From NCBI RefSeq assembly GCF_000014865.1, contig NC_008576.1, positions 4,183,001 to 4,247,000 of the forward strand: a DNA stretch of 64,000 nt. Direction: 5' to 3'. The stretch is from Magnetococcus marinus MC-1. Lineage in GTDB: Bacteria > Pseudomonadota > Magnetococcia > Magnetococcales > Magnetococcaceae. The translations under genes and the position numbers were made by a program. This document shows positions 33,445-44,062 of this stretch, one piece after another; the stretch's first letter is position 1, and each line of letters opens with the position of its first letter. The notes beneath the pieces were generated by a model. It had not been told where the DNA came from. It searched no databases and worked only from the letters and a program-made list of their open reading frames with translations.

Positions 33445-35084
33445 TGCGGCGCTATCTTGCAACCCCCCTGCTCTGTTTGCTGTTGATTTTGCCTCAGTTG
33501 GGTTGGGGCGAGCCAGCGGTGCAACGCTACACTTGCCCCATGCACCCCCACTATATTGCCGATCAGATGGGCAGCTGCCCCTTGTGCGGCATGGATCTGG
33601 TACCCTTGGCGGCGGGCGAGCGCCCCACCAGCAGCAGCCCGGATAATCCACGCAACGCTGTCACCATTGCCCCGGAGACCATTCAAAATATGGGGGTACG
33701 CTACGGCATCCCCCAATGGACCGAGTTTGGTCGCCGTATCCGTGCTTTTGGCATGGTGATGGAAAATGAACGCGCCCAAAGTGTGGTGGCCAGCCGTGTC
33801 GCTGGCTGGATTGAAAAATTGCAGGTTACTGCGGTAGGCGACACCATTCAGCAGGGCATGGAACTCTACCGACTGTTTAGTCCCGATCTGGTGGCCGCGC
33901 AGCGGGATCTGCTCAGCGCCGCTCAACAGCAGGGGGGTGGGCGTCTGCACGCGGCCACCCAACGCTTGCTGGCACTGGGGGTGGAACGCCGCTTGATTAA
34001 CCGTTGGATCGCGGAAAAAAGCCTCTCCGAGCGGGTACCCTTTTACGCCGAAGGCAGCGGCACCCTCAGCCGCTTGGAGGTCCGCCAAGGCAGTTATGTC
34101 AAACCGGGGATGACCCTAGCGGTGATCCAGGACTACAGCCGGGTGTGGCTTAACGCCAGCGTGGCGGAGAAAGATCTCTCCCGCATCACCAAACAGACCC
34201 CCGTACGTGTGCTGCTACCCCACCTGCCTGGGCGTAAGGTGGCGACAAAAATTGATTATATTCACCCCATCATTGATGCTGCCAGCCGCACCGGCACGGT
34301 CCGCTTGCTGCTGGATAATCAGGATGGCGCCCTGCGCCCCGGGGCCTATGCGGATGTGCTGTTCGAGGTCGGTGTGGATCGTCGTCTGGCCCTGCCGGAC
34401 GGGGCATTGCTCAACGATGCCCAAGGCTACCACGTGGTGCTGGCCCTAGGAGAGGGACGCTTTCAGCCCAAAGCGGTCAAGGTGGGGCTCTCCAGCGGTG
34501 GCTTTACCGAAATCCTGGAAGGTCTGGACGAACAGCAGCAGGTGGTGATCTCCGGGCAATTTCTCATCGACTCTGAGAGTGCTTTAGGGGAATCCTTTAC
34601 CAAGCTTGAGCGGCTCAAACCCCCCCTTAACCAGCTTGCGCCAACCCCCGCCCAACTTGCCATGCTCGATCATTTGGTGGATGCCGCCCTCTATATCCAT
34701 GAGGCCCACATAGATGGCTACGCCGTAGAACCGACGCAGTTGCAACCTGCTCGGGATATTAAAAGCCTGCTCTGGCCACACTTTGGCCAGACCCGTTTGG
34801 GGGCGATTCTCACCCAGGCTGAAGATGCCCTAAGTAGGGCCCAACAGGCACGCACCCAAGCCGAGCTGCTCACTGCGCTGGATCAGCTGGTGCAAGCCCT
34901 GCAACCCTGGATACAACAGGGTGCCGCCCAACACTATCAAGCCAAGGGGCTGCATCTTTTCCAACATCAGGGAAGCCCCGCGCGTTATTGGCTGCAACTT
35001 GGCGCCGAAGCCGCCTCACCCTACGGTCCTGGTCCCAGCCAAGCCATACCCTACCCGGCGGCCCATGAGGCCAATCATGGCTGA
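33441..35084 (+). CDS. cusB: CusB-type RND periplasmic adaptor with heavy-metal-binding domain
   Basis: 547 residues. A signal peptide (LATPLLCLLLILPQLGWG) is followed at once by a heavy-metal-binding module (YTCPMHPHYIADQMGSC and PLCGMDLVPL, about residues 30-55) with Cys, Met and His ligands. Next come the membrane-fusion-protein domains: barrel-sandwich (SRVAGWIEKLQVTAVGDTI), alpha hairpin and beta-barrel. A C-terminal extension (about 400-547) resembles the extra helical domain of some CusB proteins (AALYIHEAHIDGYAVEP). It links the CusA pump to CusC and may pass Cu/Ag into the pump. It overlaps cusC by 4 bp and cusA by 8 bp. Confidence 0.9.
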   Translation: MMRRYLATPLLCLLLILPQLGWGEPAVQRYTCPMHPHYIADQMGSCPLCGMDLVPLAAGERPTSSSPDNPRNAVTIAPETIQNMGVRYGIPQWTEFGRRIRAFGMVMENERAQSVVASRVAGWIEKLQVTAVGDTIQQGMELYRLFSPDLVAAQRDLLSAAQQQGGGRLHAATQRLLALGVERRLINRWIAEKSLSERVPFYAEGSGTLSRLEVRQGSYVKPGMTLAVIQDYSRVWLNASVAEKDLSRITKQTPVRVLLPHLPGRKVATKIDYIHPIIDAASRTGTVRLLLDNQDGALRPGAYADVLFEVGVDRRLALPDGALLNDAQGYHVVLALGEGRFQPKAVKVGLSSGGFTEILEGLDEQQQVVISGQFLIDSESALGESFTKLERLKPPLNQLAPTPAQLAMLDHLVDAALYIHEAHIDGYAVEPTQLQPARDIKSLLWPHFGQTRLGAILTQAEDALSRAQQARTQAELLTALDQLVQALQPWIQQGAAQHYQAKGLHLFQHQGSPARYWLQLGAEAASPYGPGPSQAIPYPAAHEANHG

Positions 35085-38000
35085 TACCCCTCACACCCCC
35101 CCCAGCGCGGGGCACGATCCCACCCAATCCATGATTGCCCGTCTGATTGAGTGGTCCATCCACCATCAGCTCATTGTGGTGATACTCACCCTTGGTTTGG
35201 CTGTCGCGGGGGTGTTGGCGGTGCAGCGTACCCCACTGGATGCCATTCCCGATCTTTCCGACACCCAGGTGATTATCCGCACCGAGTTTCCCGGTCAAGC
35301 CCCGCAGATTGTGGAAGATCTGGTTACCTATCCCCTCTCCACCACCCTGCTTGGTCTACCCAAGACTCAGGCGGTGCGTGGTTTTTCCATGTTTGGCACC
35401 AGCTTTGTTTATGTCATCTTTCAAGATGGGGTGGACATGTATTGGGCCCGTAGTCGGGTGGCCGAAGCCTTGGCCACCGTGCAGAAAGATCTGCCCGACA
35501 AGGCCACCCCCCGCATGGGACCAGACGCCACCGGGGTGGGATGGATCTTTCAATATGCGTTGGTAGACCCCACCGGCCAACACGATCTGGCGGAGCTGCG
35601 TGCGTTACAGGATTGGTTTTTAAAATTTGAGCTGGCCACCGTGCCCGGTGTCTCCGAGGTTGCCTCGGTGGGGGGCTTTGTGCGCGAATATCAGGTGCGT
35701 ATTGACCCCAACCGACTCCGCGCCTTTGATGTGCCCCTCAGCCGGGTGCAACAGGCGGTCAAAGCCGCCAGCTTAGAGGTGGGGGGGCGGGTTTTAGAAC
35801 GGGCCGAAACCGAGTTGATGATTCGCTCGAAGGGTTATGTCACCTCACTGCACGATCTGCAACAGGTGGTGGTCTACGCCAAAAATGGCCGTCCGGTACT
35901 GCTCACCGATGTCGCCCGCGTGGTGGAGGGTCCTGAACTACGCCGAGGGGTTGTGGAACTCAATGGTGAGGGCGAGGTGGTGGGGGGCATTGTGGTGATG
36001 CGCTCTGGGGAAAATGCGCTTACTGTCATTGAAGCCGTGCAAGCCAAGCTGGCCCAACTGCGCCCCGGATTACCCGCTGGGGTGGAGATACGCACCGTCT
36101 ACGACCGCGCCCCGTTGATTCGGGATGCGGTGGATTATCTTAAACATAAATTGCTCGAAGAGGGCTTGGTGGTCGCCCTGGTCTGTCTGGTTTTTTTGCT
36201 GCACGTGCGTTCGGCCTTGGTGGCCATCATCACCCTACCCTTGGGTATTTTAGGGGCCTTTATCCTGATGTCCAGCCAGGGCATCACCGCCAATATTATG
36301 TCCTTGGGCGGCATTGCCATTGCCATTGGCGCCATGGTGGACGCCTCCATTGTCATGGTCGAAAATGCCCACCGCAAATTGAGCGACTTGCCACAACCTC
36401 GCTCGGCGGCTGCCCGCAGGCAGGCGCTTATTGTCGCGGCTCAAGAGGTTGGACCAGGGCTCTTTTTCAGCCTATTGATTATTACCGTTTCGTTTTTGCC
36501 GGTGTTTGCCCTCACCGGTGAAAGCCATCGCCTGTTTGCCCCCCTGGCCTATACCAAAACCTACGCCATGGCATTTGCTTCTATTCTATCGGTTACAATC
36601 GTGCCCATTCTTATGGTGTGGCTGATCCGAGGGCGCATTTTCAAAGAGCTAAGCAACCCCCTTAACCGACTCTTTGTCGGGCTTTACCGGCCTATTTTAC
36701 GCCTCGCGTTGCATCTGCGCTGGTTTACCCTGCTGCTGGCCGTGGTGGGGTTAATGAGCCTACAGATCCCGCTCAAGAATTTGGGTTCCGAGTTTATGCC
36801 CGCCCTTTACGAAGGAGAGCTGCTCTACATGCCCACCACCCTACCGGGGGTCTCCATTGGCAAAGCCAAAGAGATTTTGGCCCAGACCAACCGCCTGATC
36901 ATGACGGTGCCAGAGGTTGAACGGGTGTTTGGCAAGCTGGGACGCGCCGATACCGCCACCGATCCCGCGCCCATCTCCATGATTGAGAGCTGGATCAAAC
37001 TTAAACCCAAGGCCCAGTGGCGCACTGGTCTGGATGTGGAGGGGCTCATCAAAGAGCTTGACCAACGGGTTAAACTGCCCGGATTGGTCAACAGTTGGGG
37101 GTATCCCATCAAAATTCGTATGGATATGATCTCCACCGGCATCCGTACACCGGTGGGCATTAAAATTTCTGGTCAAGATTTGCAAGAGATTGGCCGCATC
37201 GCCCTGGATGTGGAGGCCGCCGTCAAGGATGTACGCGGTACCCGCAGTGCCTTTGCCGACCGGGTGAGCGGCGGGCGCTATCTGGAGATTGACCCCAATC
37301 GGGAAGAGTTGGCGCGACGCAATATTGATCTTGCTCTGTTTCAATCCATTATTCAGACCGCGCTGGGGGGCATGAAGATCGCCGAGAGCATCCAGGGACG
37401 GGAGCGCTATAATATTCAGATGCGCTATGACCGCCCCTTCCGCGAGTCGGAGCAGGATTTGGCCGAGATTTTGGTCCCTACCCCCATGGGACAGCACATT
37501 CCCCTGGGTGAGTTGGCCACCATTACCTATGCCGAAGGGCCCCCCATGATTAAATCCGAGGATGCTCGCCTTACCGGCTGGGTCTTTGTGGATATGAGCG
37601 GGCGGGATATGGGCGGCTATGTGACCGAAGCCCAAGCGCACATCGCCAAGGTCGTTCCGCTTCCCCCCGGTTACGCCATCACTTGGTCGGGCCAGTATGA
37701 GCAGATGATGGAAGCCCGCCAACGCCTAAATATCGCCATCCCCGCCGCCGCCGCCATTATTCTGCTGCTGTTGATGATCCACTTTGGCCGCCTAGACCGC
37801 ACCATGATGGTCATGACCGCGCTGCCCTTTGGCTTGGTGGGGGGATTATGGGCGGTCTATCTGGCCGACTATCATCTGTCGGTGGCGGTGGCGGTGGGCT
37901 TTATTGCACTGGGGGGAATCGCCGTGGAAACGGCGGTGGTTATGCTGCTCTACATTGACCAACAGGTGCGCCATGACCAACCCCAAAATCACCGCGCCCT

Positions 38001-38262
38001 GTTTGATGCCGTTATAACGGGGGCCGCCATGCGGGTGCGCCCTAAATTAATGACGGTGGCGGTGATTATAGCGGGTCTGCTACCCATTTTTTATACCGAC
38101 GGCTCGGGTTCAGACGTGATGCGCCGTATTGCCCTGCCCATGGTGGGGGGTATGCTCAGCACCACCTTGATGACCCTCATCGTGATCCCCGTCCTCTATA
38201 TGCTGTGGGAGGCCCGTCGCCTACCCATAGAACCCAACCCCACCCTACATTCTGGAGAATGA
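35077..38262 (+). CDS. cusA: CusA/CzcA-family heavy-metal RND efflux pump
   Basis: About 1061 residues, inner membrane, twelve helices with two large periplasmic loops. The HME-RND pattern is complete: IEWSIHHQLIVVILTLGLAV (helix 1), RTPLDAIPDLSDTQVII, GAMVDASIVMVENAH (helix 4, proton-relay Asp), GSEFMPALYEGELLYMPT and FIALGGIAVETAVVMLLY. Met residues in the porter loops fit monovalent Cu/Ag transport better than divalent ions (inference from family). I start it at 35077 (GAGG six bases upstream), overlapping the cusB stop by 8 bp. It is followed closely by the CusF-like chaperone, again pointing to Cu/Ag. Confidence 0.92.
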   Translation: MADTPHTPPSAGHDPTQSMIARLIEWSIHHQLIVVILTLGLAVAGVLAVQRTPLDAIPDLSDTQVIIRTEFPGQAPQIVEDLVTYPLSTTLLGLPKTQAVRGFSMFGTSFVYVIFQDGVDMYWARSRVAEALATVQKDLPDKATPRMGPDATGVGWIFQYALVDPTGQHDLAELRALQDWFLKFELATVPGVSEVASVGGFVREYQVRIDPNRLRAFDVPLSRVQQAVKAASLEVGGRVLERAETELMIRSKGYVTSLHDLQQVVVYAKNGRPVLLTDVARVVEGPELRRGVVELNGEGEVVGGIVVMRSGENALTVIEAVQAKLAQLRPGLPAGVEIRTVYDRAPLIRDAVDYLKHKLLEEGLVVALVCLVFLLHVRSALVAIITLPLGILGAFILMSSQGITANIMSLGGIAIAIGAMVDASIVMVENAHRKLSDLPQPRSAAARRQALIVAAQEVGPGLFFSLLIITVSFLPVFALTGESHRLFAPLAYTKTYAMAFASILSVTIVPILMVWLIRGRIFKELSNPLNRLFVGLYRPILRLALHLRWFTLLLAVVGLMSLQIPLKNLGSEFMPALYEGELLYMPTTLPGVSIGKAKEILAQTNRLIMTVPEVERVFGKLGRADTATDPAPISMIESWIKLKPKAQWRTGLDVEGLIKELDQRVKLPGLVNSWGYPIKIRMDMISTGIRTPVGIKISGQDLQEIGRIALDVEAAVKDVRGTRSAFADRVSGGRYLEIDPNREELARRNIDLALFQSIIQTALGGMKIAESIQGRERYNIQMRYDRPFRESEQDLAEILVPTPMGQHIPLGELATITYAEGPPMIKSEDARLTGWVFVDMSGRDMGGYVTEAQAHIAKVVPLPPGYAITWSGQYEQMMEARQRLNIAIPAAAAIILLLLMIHFGRLDRTMMVMTALPFGLVGGLWAVYLADYHLSVAVAVGFIALGGIAVETAVVMLLYIDQQVRHDQPQNHRALFDAVITGAAMRVRPKLMTVAVIIAGLLPIFYTDGSGSDVMRRIALPMVGGMLSTTLMTLIVIPVLYMLWEARRLPIEPNPTLHSGE

Positions 38263-38264
38263 GC

Positions 38265-38642
38265 ATGCAAAAACGCCTTATTACTGTGTGTGCCGCCCTA
38301 CTTCTGCTCTCTGGGCAAGCCATGGCCGATTCTCATAGCACCATGGATCACAGTGGCCATAGCATGGCTCCTGCGGCTATGGATCACAGCACCATGGCAC
38401 AGGAGCAGCCATCTAACCAAGCCGATGCCATGGGCCTGATCCACCATGTGGATGCCAAACAGGCGCGGGTCAACTTAACCCACGACCCCATCCCCGCGCT
38501 GGGCTGGCCCGGCATGACCATGGATTTACCGGTGAGCAACAAGGTTGATTTAAGCGCTTTTCAAGCGGGGGATAAGGTCCACTTTACCGTTAAACTGGGG
38601 CGGGATAATACCTACCGCATCATCCAAATGATGAAACATTAA
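38265..38642 (+). CDS. cusF: CusF-like periplasmic Cu/Ag-binding protein
   Basis: 125 residues. A signal peptide (LITVCAALLLLSGQAMA) precedes a His/Met-rich tail (STMDHSGHSMAPAAMDHSTM, about 23-45) and a CusF domain at about 60-125. That domain has the metal site in LTHDPIPALGWPGMTMDL: the His, Trp and two Met of CusF. CusF binds Cu(I)/Ag(I) in the periplasm and hands it to CusB. The ATG at 38265 has GGAG seven bases upstream; it begins just after the cusA stop. The extra His/Met-rich tail is additional metal-binding capacity. Confidence 0.9.
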   Translation: MQKRLITVCAALLLLSGQAMADSHSTMDHSGHSMAPAAMDHSTMAQEQPSNQADAMGLIHHVDAKQARVNLTHDPIPALGWPGMTMDLPVSNKVDLSAFQAGDKVHFTVKLGRDNTYRIIQMMKH

Positions 38643-38651
38643 GTAAGCCTG

Positions 38652-38678
38652 ACCGGGTGGCCGTAGCGGTCGCCCGGT
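38652..38678 (+). terminator. Hairpin after the cus operon
   Basis: ACCGGG (38652-38657) and CCCGGT (38673-38678) close a GC-rich stem that extends inward with wobble pairs. A pyrimidine-rich stretch follows, but no T run. Likely the end of the cus transcript. Confidence 0.5.
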
Positions 38679-38875
38679 TACCTCCCTCTACCTACCCCCG
38701 CAAACCGATCCACACCTGCCTTACCCTACGCACGCTTTTCAAATGTGTGTTAATGTGTTACTCCAAATTGGGAAACTCTTATGTTCATTCTGACACTAAA
38801 GTGCTGGAATAACGAAATTCCTGCTTTGTTAACCGATCCCTGTGGCTTACATTTTTGTGCAAGATTGAGATCACC

Positions 38876-40657
38876 ATGCCCAAACGGCTCTTGATACTCT
38901 TGTGTGCGCTGGTGCTCTACAGCCACCCTAGCTGGGCACTGGAGAGAGCATTAGAACCCATCACCCTACAGCTAAAATGGCAACATCAATTTCAGTTTGC
39001 GGGCTACTATGCGGCCATTCGTAACGGATATTTTAAAGATGAGGGGCTCAATGTCACACTGCGTGTGCCCAAAGCGGGGGAGGACCCCGCCGAGTTGGTC
39101 GCCGCTGGGGTAGGTGAGTATGGCATCGGTTCTTCAGAGTTGGTGGTCTCGCGCCATAAGGGTCTGCCCATTGTGGCGTTGGCCGCCGTGTATCAGCACT
39201 CACCCTTTGCCATCGCGTCCTTAAAAAGCTCCTCCATTCGCACCATTCATGATCTGGCGGGCAAACGTCTGATGTTGGAACCCCAAGCTGCCGAAATGTG
39301 GGCCTATATGCGCAGCGAGGGGATCCCCACCAACACATTGCAGCTCAAAGAGCACACCTTTAACACCGAGAGCCTTATCTCTGGTGAGGTGGACGCCATG
39401 AGTGTCTACGCCACCGATGAGCCCTATACCCTGGATAAGCTGGGCATACCCTACCAAATGTTTGATGCCCGTTCGGCGGGGATTGATTTTTATGGTGAGG
39501 TGCTGTTTACCACCGAGCAAGAGATCGCTCAAAACCCCCGGCGCGTTGCCGCTTTTTTGCGTGCCGCGCGGCGGGGATGGTATTACGCCCTGAACCATGC
39601 CGAGGAGGTAGCCAACTGGATTTACCAGGACTATAGCCAAGCCAAGTCGGTGGAGCAACTGCTCTACGAGGCCAAACATAGCATCCCCCTCATCCGTCCT
39701 GATTTGGTGGAGTGGGGGTATATGAGCCCGGGCCGCTGGAAGCATATTGGCGAAACCTACCATAAACTGGGCATGTTGGATGACACCTGGAACCTGGATG
39801 GTTTTCTCTACGATCCCTCCCAAAAAGATGAGAACCTTGCAAACCTCTATCGGTTGCTGCTGTTTGTGGTGGTGGCCTTGGTGCTGGTAGCGGTGGTGGG
39901 GGGGCGCTTCTATGTGTTGAACACCCGCCTTACCCGCGAGGTGCACAAACGTCAAGAAGCCGAAAACAGAGCCCACGACGCCCTGCATGAGACCCGTAAT
40001 CTGCTGGCCATTATGGCCCACGATTTTCGCAGCCCGGTCAACGTGATCTTGGCCGCGACTCAATTGATTGAGGTTGTGTTACCCGAACAGAGCGCCCTGA
40101 CCCAACGCGAGCTGCATAAAATTAAGGGCGCGGTACAGAGCCTAGAGACCTTGATCAACAGCTGCCTAACCTGGGACCGTCTGGAGGGTGCCCACCATGG
40201 CGACCATATGCGGCTGGACATGGTAAAACTGGTCAAACAGGTGGTGGAACGCCATCAGGAGATGGATCCCGAGCGACCCATGCAGAGCCACTTTCCCGAT
40301 GGCTCGGTTATGATTCATGGTAGTCCCACCCTGCTGGCTGTTTTAGTGGGAAATCTGCTGGACAATGCGAGTAAATATAGTCCACAGGGTGCCAGTATTG
40401 ATTTGCTGTTACAAGTCGTCAAAGATAAAGTAGAGCTGCGGGTCAAAGATCAAGGGCCAGGTCTATCTGTTGATCAGCTTGAACAGGTGTTCGATAAATA
40501 TTACCGTTGTCCCGCTGCCCCTTCAGGCAGTGGCAGCGGCATTGGTTTAAACGCGGTGCGTCAAATTGCTGTGGCCCATGGCGGCACGGTGCAGGCCGAG
40601 GCGGGTGTTGGGGGATGTTTTGTCGTCTCACTACCACGGATAGAGGAGCTGTCATGA
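38876..40657 (+). CDS. Histidine kinase with NMT1/THI5-like periplasmic binding domain
   Basis: About 593 residues. A signal peptide or anchor (LLILLCALVLYSHPSWA) is followed by an NMT1-like periplasmic binding domain (about 25-310: LQLKWQHQFQFAGYYAA, NGYFKDEGLNVTLR, SLISGEVDAMSVYATDEP). One membrane helix at about 325-345 leads to HisKA with His382 (IMAHDFRSPVNVIL) and an ATPase domain (DNASKYSPQGA, KDQGPGLSVDQ, SGSGIGLNAVRQI). A transport-type solute-binding fold is thus fused to a kinase; the ligand is unknown, with pyrimidine-like or sulfonate compounds typical of the family. Its stop overlaps the start of its regulator (ATGA). I start it at 38876. Confidence 0.87.
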   Translation: MPKRLLILLCALVLYSHPSWALERALEPITLQLKWQHQFQFAGYYAAIRNGYFKDEGLNVTLRVPKAGEDPAELVAAGVGEYGIGSSELVVSRHKGLPIVALAAVYQHSPFAIASLKSSSIRTIHDLAGKRLMLEPQAAEMWAYMRSEGIPTNTLQLKEHTFNTESLISGEVDAMSVYATDEPYTLDKLGIPYQMFDARSAGIDFYGEVLFTTEQEIAQNPRRVAAFLRAARRGWYYALNHAEEVANWIYQDYSQAKSVEQLLYEAKHSIPLIRPDLVEWGYMSPGRWKHIGETYHKLGMLDDTWNLDGFLYDPSQKDENLANLYRLLLFVVVALVLVAVVGGRFYVLNTRLTREVHKRQEAENRAHDALHETRNLLAIMAHDFRSPVNVILAATQLIEVVLPEQSALTQRELHKIKGAVQSLETLINSCLTWDRLEGAHHGDHMRLDMVKLVKQVVERHQEMDPERPMQSHFPDGSVMIHGSPTLLAVLVGNLLDNASKYSPQGASIDLLLQVVKDKVELRVKDQGPGLSVDQLEQVFDKYYRCPAAPSGSGSGIGLNAVRQIAVAHGGTVQAEAGVGGCFVVSLPRIEELS

Positions 40658-41337
40658 GTTGGGTAGCACTGGTTGAAGATGAGCGCGACTTTCGCGAATC
40701 GGCACGGGATTTTTTGGTCTTACAGGGGTTGCAGGTGTTCGAGGCCAGCCATGCAGCCCAACTGGCCCACCGCTTGACCCAAAGCCCCCCCATTCAAGTG
40801 GTGGTGCTGGATATTAATCTGGGAGAAGAGATCGGCTTTGATATTGCCACGACCCTGCATCATGACCACCCCGATGTGGGTATCATTATGCTCACGGGCC
40901 GCGATACCACCGAGGATTATCTAATGGGCCTGAGTGCTGGTGCGGATATCTATCTGGCCAAGCCGGTGGACCTGCGTATTTTAGAGGCCAAAATTCAAGC
41001 CCTGCTGCGTCGTCTGCATACCCCCTCTACCCCTCACGCCAGTTGGACGCTCAACCGCAACACCTGGAACCTTACCACCCCCGATGGCGACAATATTCCC
41101 TTAACCGCCACAGAGTTGGCTTTCCTCACCATGCTGGCAGAGAGCCCCGGCGTGCCCGTTGCCTATGCCAACATTGTGACCATCTTTCAAGACCCCTCCG
41201 ACAATGATATTCACCGCGCCTCGGTGCTGCTCAACCGGCTGCGGCAAAAGGTTATGAACATATGTGGTGCCCGCCTACCGGTGAAATCGGCCCGTAGTGT
41301 GGGCTACAGCTTTACCGGCTCTCTACACCTGGCGTGA
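40654..41337 (+). CDS. OmpR-family response regulator, partner of the NMT1-type kinase
   Basis: 227 residues. The receiver has acidic residues in ALVEDERDF, phospho-acceptor Asp53 (VVVLDINLGEEIG), Thr81 (MLTGRD) and Lys103 (YLAKPVD). A winged-helix domain (about 125-222) follows: NIPLTATELAFLTMLAESPG, and near the end ASVLLNRLRQKV and ARSVGYSF. The ATG at 40654 overlaps the kinase stop. The target operon is not evident; no transport genes for a ligand lie adjacent, so it acts on promoters elsewhere or on its own. Confidence 0.88.
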   Translation: MSWVALVEDERDFRESARDFLVLQGLQVFEASHAAQLAHRLTQSPPIQVVVLDINLGEEIGFDIATTLHHDHPDVGIIMLTGRDTTEDYLMGLSAGADIYLAKPVDLRILEAKIQALLRRLHTPSTPHASWTLNRNTWNLTTPDGDNIPLTATELAFLTMLAESPGVPVAYANIVTIFQDPSDNDIHRASVLLNRLRQKVMNICGARLPVKSARSVGYSFTGSLHLA

Positions 41338-41480
41338 AGGTGAGGTTACACGCCCCCCACCGCAACCGGTCCAGCTATCCGGCGGCCAACCACCATGGTG
41401 CTGTCACACCACACTCAGAGCGCCGCATCCCCGACGGTTCCAGTGGTGCATGTCCTATACACTTCTAATCCGCCGTCGGA

Positions 41481-42101
41481 CTAAGTCAGGGCGTGATAGC
41501 TCTCCCTCTCGGTATAGCGTCGCACCATCTCTACTGTGGTGGCCACCCCCAATTTGGCATAGGCCTTGAGCCGTTGGTTCTCCACGGTACGCGGGCTGAC
41601 CTGTAAGGTTGCCGCGATCTCACGGGCCGAGAGCCCCTTAACCACCAGATCCACCACCCTGCGCTCATTTTTACCCAATTTTTCTAAGTCATCAGCCAGC
41701 TGCATGACCCGCTGCTGGAGCGGGAATTGTTTTTGATCCTGGCCCATGGCCACTTGAATCAACTCCGTCAACTTAACCTGATTTAAGGGTTTTTTGATAA
41801 AAGCAAACGCTTGCTGTTCCAGCAGCTCCATAAGGGTCTGCTCTTCACAGCGATAGGACATAAAGATACAGGGATGGTGGATCTGTCGTCGTTTTAACTC
41901 TCCCAGCAGACGCAATGGCCCCCAATCTGGCAATAACATATCCACCAGCAGACAAGCAGGCCCGTTGGCCTGATATTGGTTCAAGAAATCCTCGGCGCAA
42001 GGGTAGTGGCGCGATTCAATACCCGTGGGAGCCAGCAGACGAAAGAGCACCGAGGTGGCCACTTCATCGGGATTGATTACATGCAGTCGTGCATTCTTCA
42101 T
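41481..42101 (-). CDS. FixJ/NarL-type response regulator (orphan)
   Basis: 206 residues. The receiver at about 5-115 has acidic Asp12-Glu13 (NPDE), phospho-acceptor Asp54 (CLLVDMLLP), Ser in FMSYR and Lys in FIKKPL. A LuxR-type helix-turn-helix lies at about 140-200 (LGKNERRVVDLVVKGLSAREIAATLQ in part, and SPRTVENQRLKAYAKLGV). No kinase gene is next to it on the same strand. It is divergent from the four-gene signalling operon at 42302, so it probably takes phosphate from one of those kinases, or regulates that operon (inference). Confidence 0.87.
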   Translation of the reverse strand: MKNARLHVINPDEVATSVLFRLLAPTGIESRHYPCAEDFLNQYQANGPACLLVDMLLPDWGPLRLLGELKRRQIHHPCIFMSYRCEEQTLMELLEQQAFAFIKKPLNQVKLTELIQVAMGQDQKQFPLQQRVMQLADDLEKLGKNERRVVDLVVKGLSAREIAATLQVSPRTVENQRLKAYAKLGVATTVEMVRRYTERESYHALT

Positions 42102-42112
42102 ATTTTACTCAT

Positions 42113-42139
42113 TTATGATAAGCATATGTACTTATGATA
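42113..42139. promoter_or_regulatory. Direct repeats TTATGATA in the divergent control region
   Basis: Two exact 8-bp copies (42113-42120 and 42132-42139), 19 bp apart, lie just upstream of the LuxR-type regulator gene and about 170 bases before the CheB-CheR gene. Spacing near two helical turns suits a dimeric regulator. Confidence 0.4.
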
Positions 42140-44062
42140 GAATGTTTCTACTTTCCAAACAAGCAGAAACTGCTATGGTGTGTTGGCCATGCCATACCAG
42201 CAAACCGGTTTTGCTAAGTGATGGTGGACCTTTTTTTGACCCATGAGGCGCAAGGATCATGGTCTTGCCACCCCCTTTTGATGCTTGAAGAGAGAAGAGA
42301 CATGTCCTCGAACGAAACAACGCCACCCCGCACCAAGCTCATGGATCCAGTGATCGCCAACCCCCCCACACACTATATTGGTATAGGGGCCTCGGCAGGC
42401 GGCTTGGAGGCGATTCAGGCATTTTTCTCTCACATGCCTGCCAACAGCGGGGCCGCCTTTATTGTGGTGCAACACCTCTCCCCCGACTATAAAAGTCTCA
42501 TGGTGGAGCTGCTCTCCAAGCAGACCAATATGGAGGTCACGCGCATCACCGACGGTATGCCGGTCGAAGCCAACACGGTCTATCTGATTCCCCCTAAGAA
42601 GAATGTTAAAATCTTCCACGGACGTCTGATTTTAACCGACCAAACCCATAATAATATTGGCATCAATCTGCCCATTGATATTTTCTTTGTCTCCCTTGCA
42701 GAGGATCAGGGGCGTAAGGCGGTGGGTATTATTCTGTCGGGTGCGGGCAGCGATGGCACACGGGGGGTCAAGAGCATCAAAGAAAAGGGCGGCATGGTCA
42801 TGGTGCAGGAGGAGGCCACCGCCAAGTTTGACAGCATGCCCAAAAGCGCCATAGCCACCAACCTGCCCGATTTTATTCTGCCCCCCGACGAAATGCCCAG
42901 CCAACTGCTGGCTTTTGTCAAACACCCCTATGCGACCCGCGAGTTAATGACCGATAAACTGGCGGAAAAAGGCACGGGCTTAACCCGTATTTTTGCCCTG
43001 CTGCGGGAAAACAGCAGCATTGATTTTACCTTTTACAAGCCCTCCACCGTGATGCGCCGTATCGAGCGCCGCATGACCATCAATCAGTACGAAGACCTGG
43101 ATGACTATGTACACTTTTTAGAAGCCAATCCACGGGAACAGACGGTGCTGTTCCGTGAGCTGTTAATTGGCGTCACCAGCTTTTTCCGCGATGCCGACGC
43201 TTACCAGATTCTACAAGAGAGCATTATCCCAGAGTTGGTAAAAAATAATACAGGCAAACAGATCCGGGTGTGGGCCTCGGCCTGCTCCTCGGGGGAGGAG
43301 GCCTACTCCCTAGCCATTTTGTTTATGGAGGCCATGCAAAAGAGTGAGGCTGCGGTTGATATAAAAATTTTCGCCACCGATGTGGATCAGGATGCCATTT
43401 TTCGCGCCAGCCAAGGGGCCTACCCCGAGAGCATTGTGGCCGATGTGCCCGCCCCATTATTAAATAAATACTTTATGCACAAAGGGGATAACTACCATAT
43501 TATTCGCCAGGTGCGCGAGATGGTGGTGTTTGCCCAGCACAATATTATTAAAGATCCCCCCTTTACCAACATCAACTTTGTTTCTTGCCGCAATATGTTG
43601 ATCTATTTCCAGCCCGTGCTGCAACAAAAGGTGCTGGAGGGCTTTAACTTCTCCCTGGCCACAGACGGTATTCTCTTCTTGGGCAGTAGCGAGACCCCGG
43701 GTGAAATGGACAGTTTTTTCAACACTCTGCATGCCAAATGGAAAATCTACCGCAGCAAGGGCATCCGTAAAGTGGCCTCAGCCAACCGCCCCCTCAGCCA
43801 ATATGAACCCAAACATTGGGTTGGTGGTCGCGCAGGTGGCCGCTTAGAAACCACCACCACCGGGCGCTACCTTGAAGAAGAACGAATTCTCAGCCGTTTT
43901 GTGCAGACAATCTCAGGCAACTATCTACCCTTTGCCGTGGTGGTCAACGATAACCTGCAATTGGTGCAGGTGCTGGGGGATACCCTGGACTATATGCGCA
44001 TCCCGTTCGGCTCTCCCATTACCGACATCTCCAAAATGGTGGCCGATGATCTCTATATTCCC

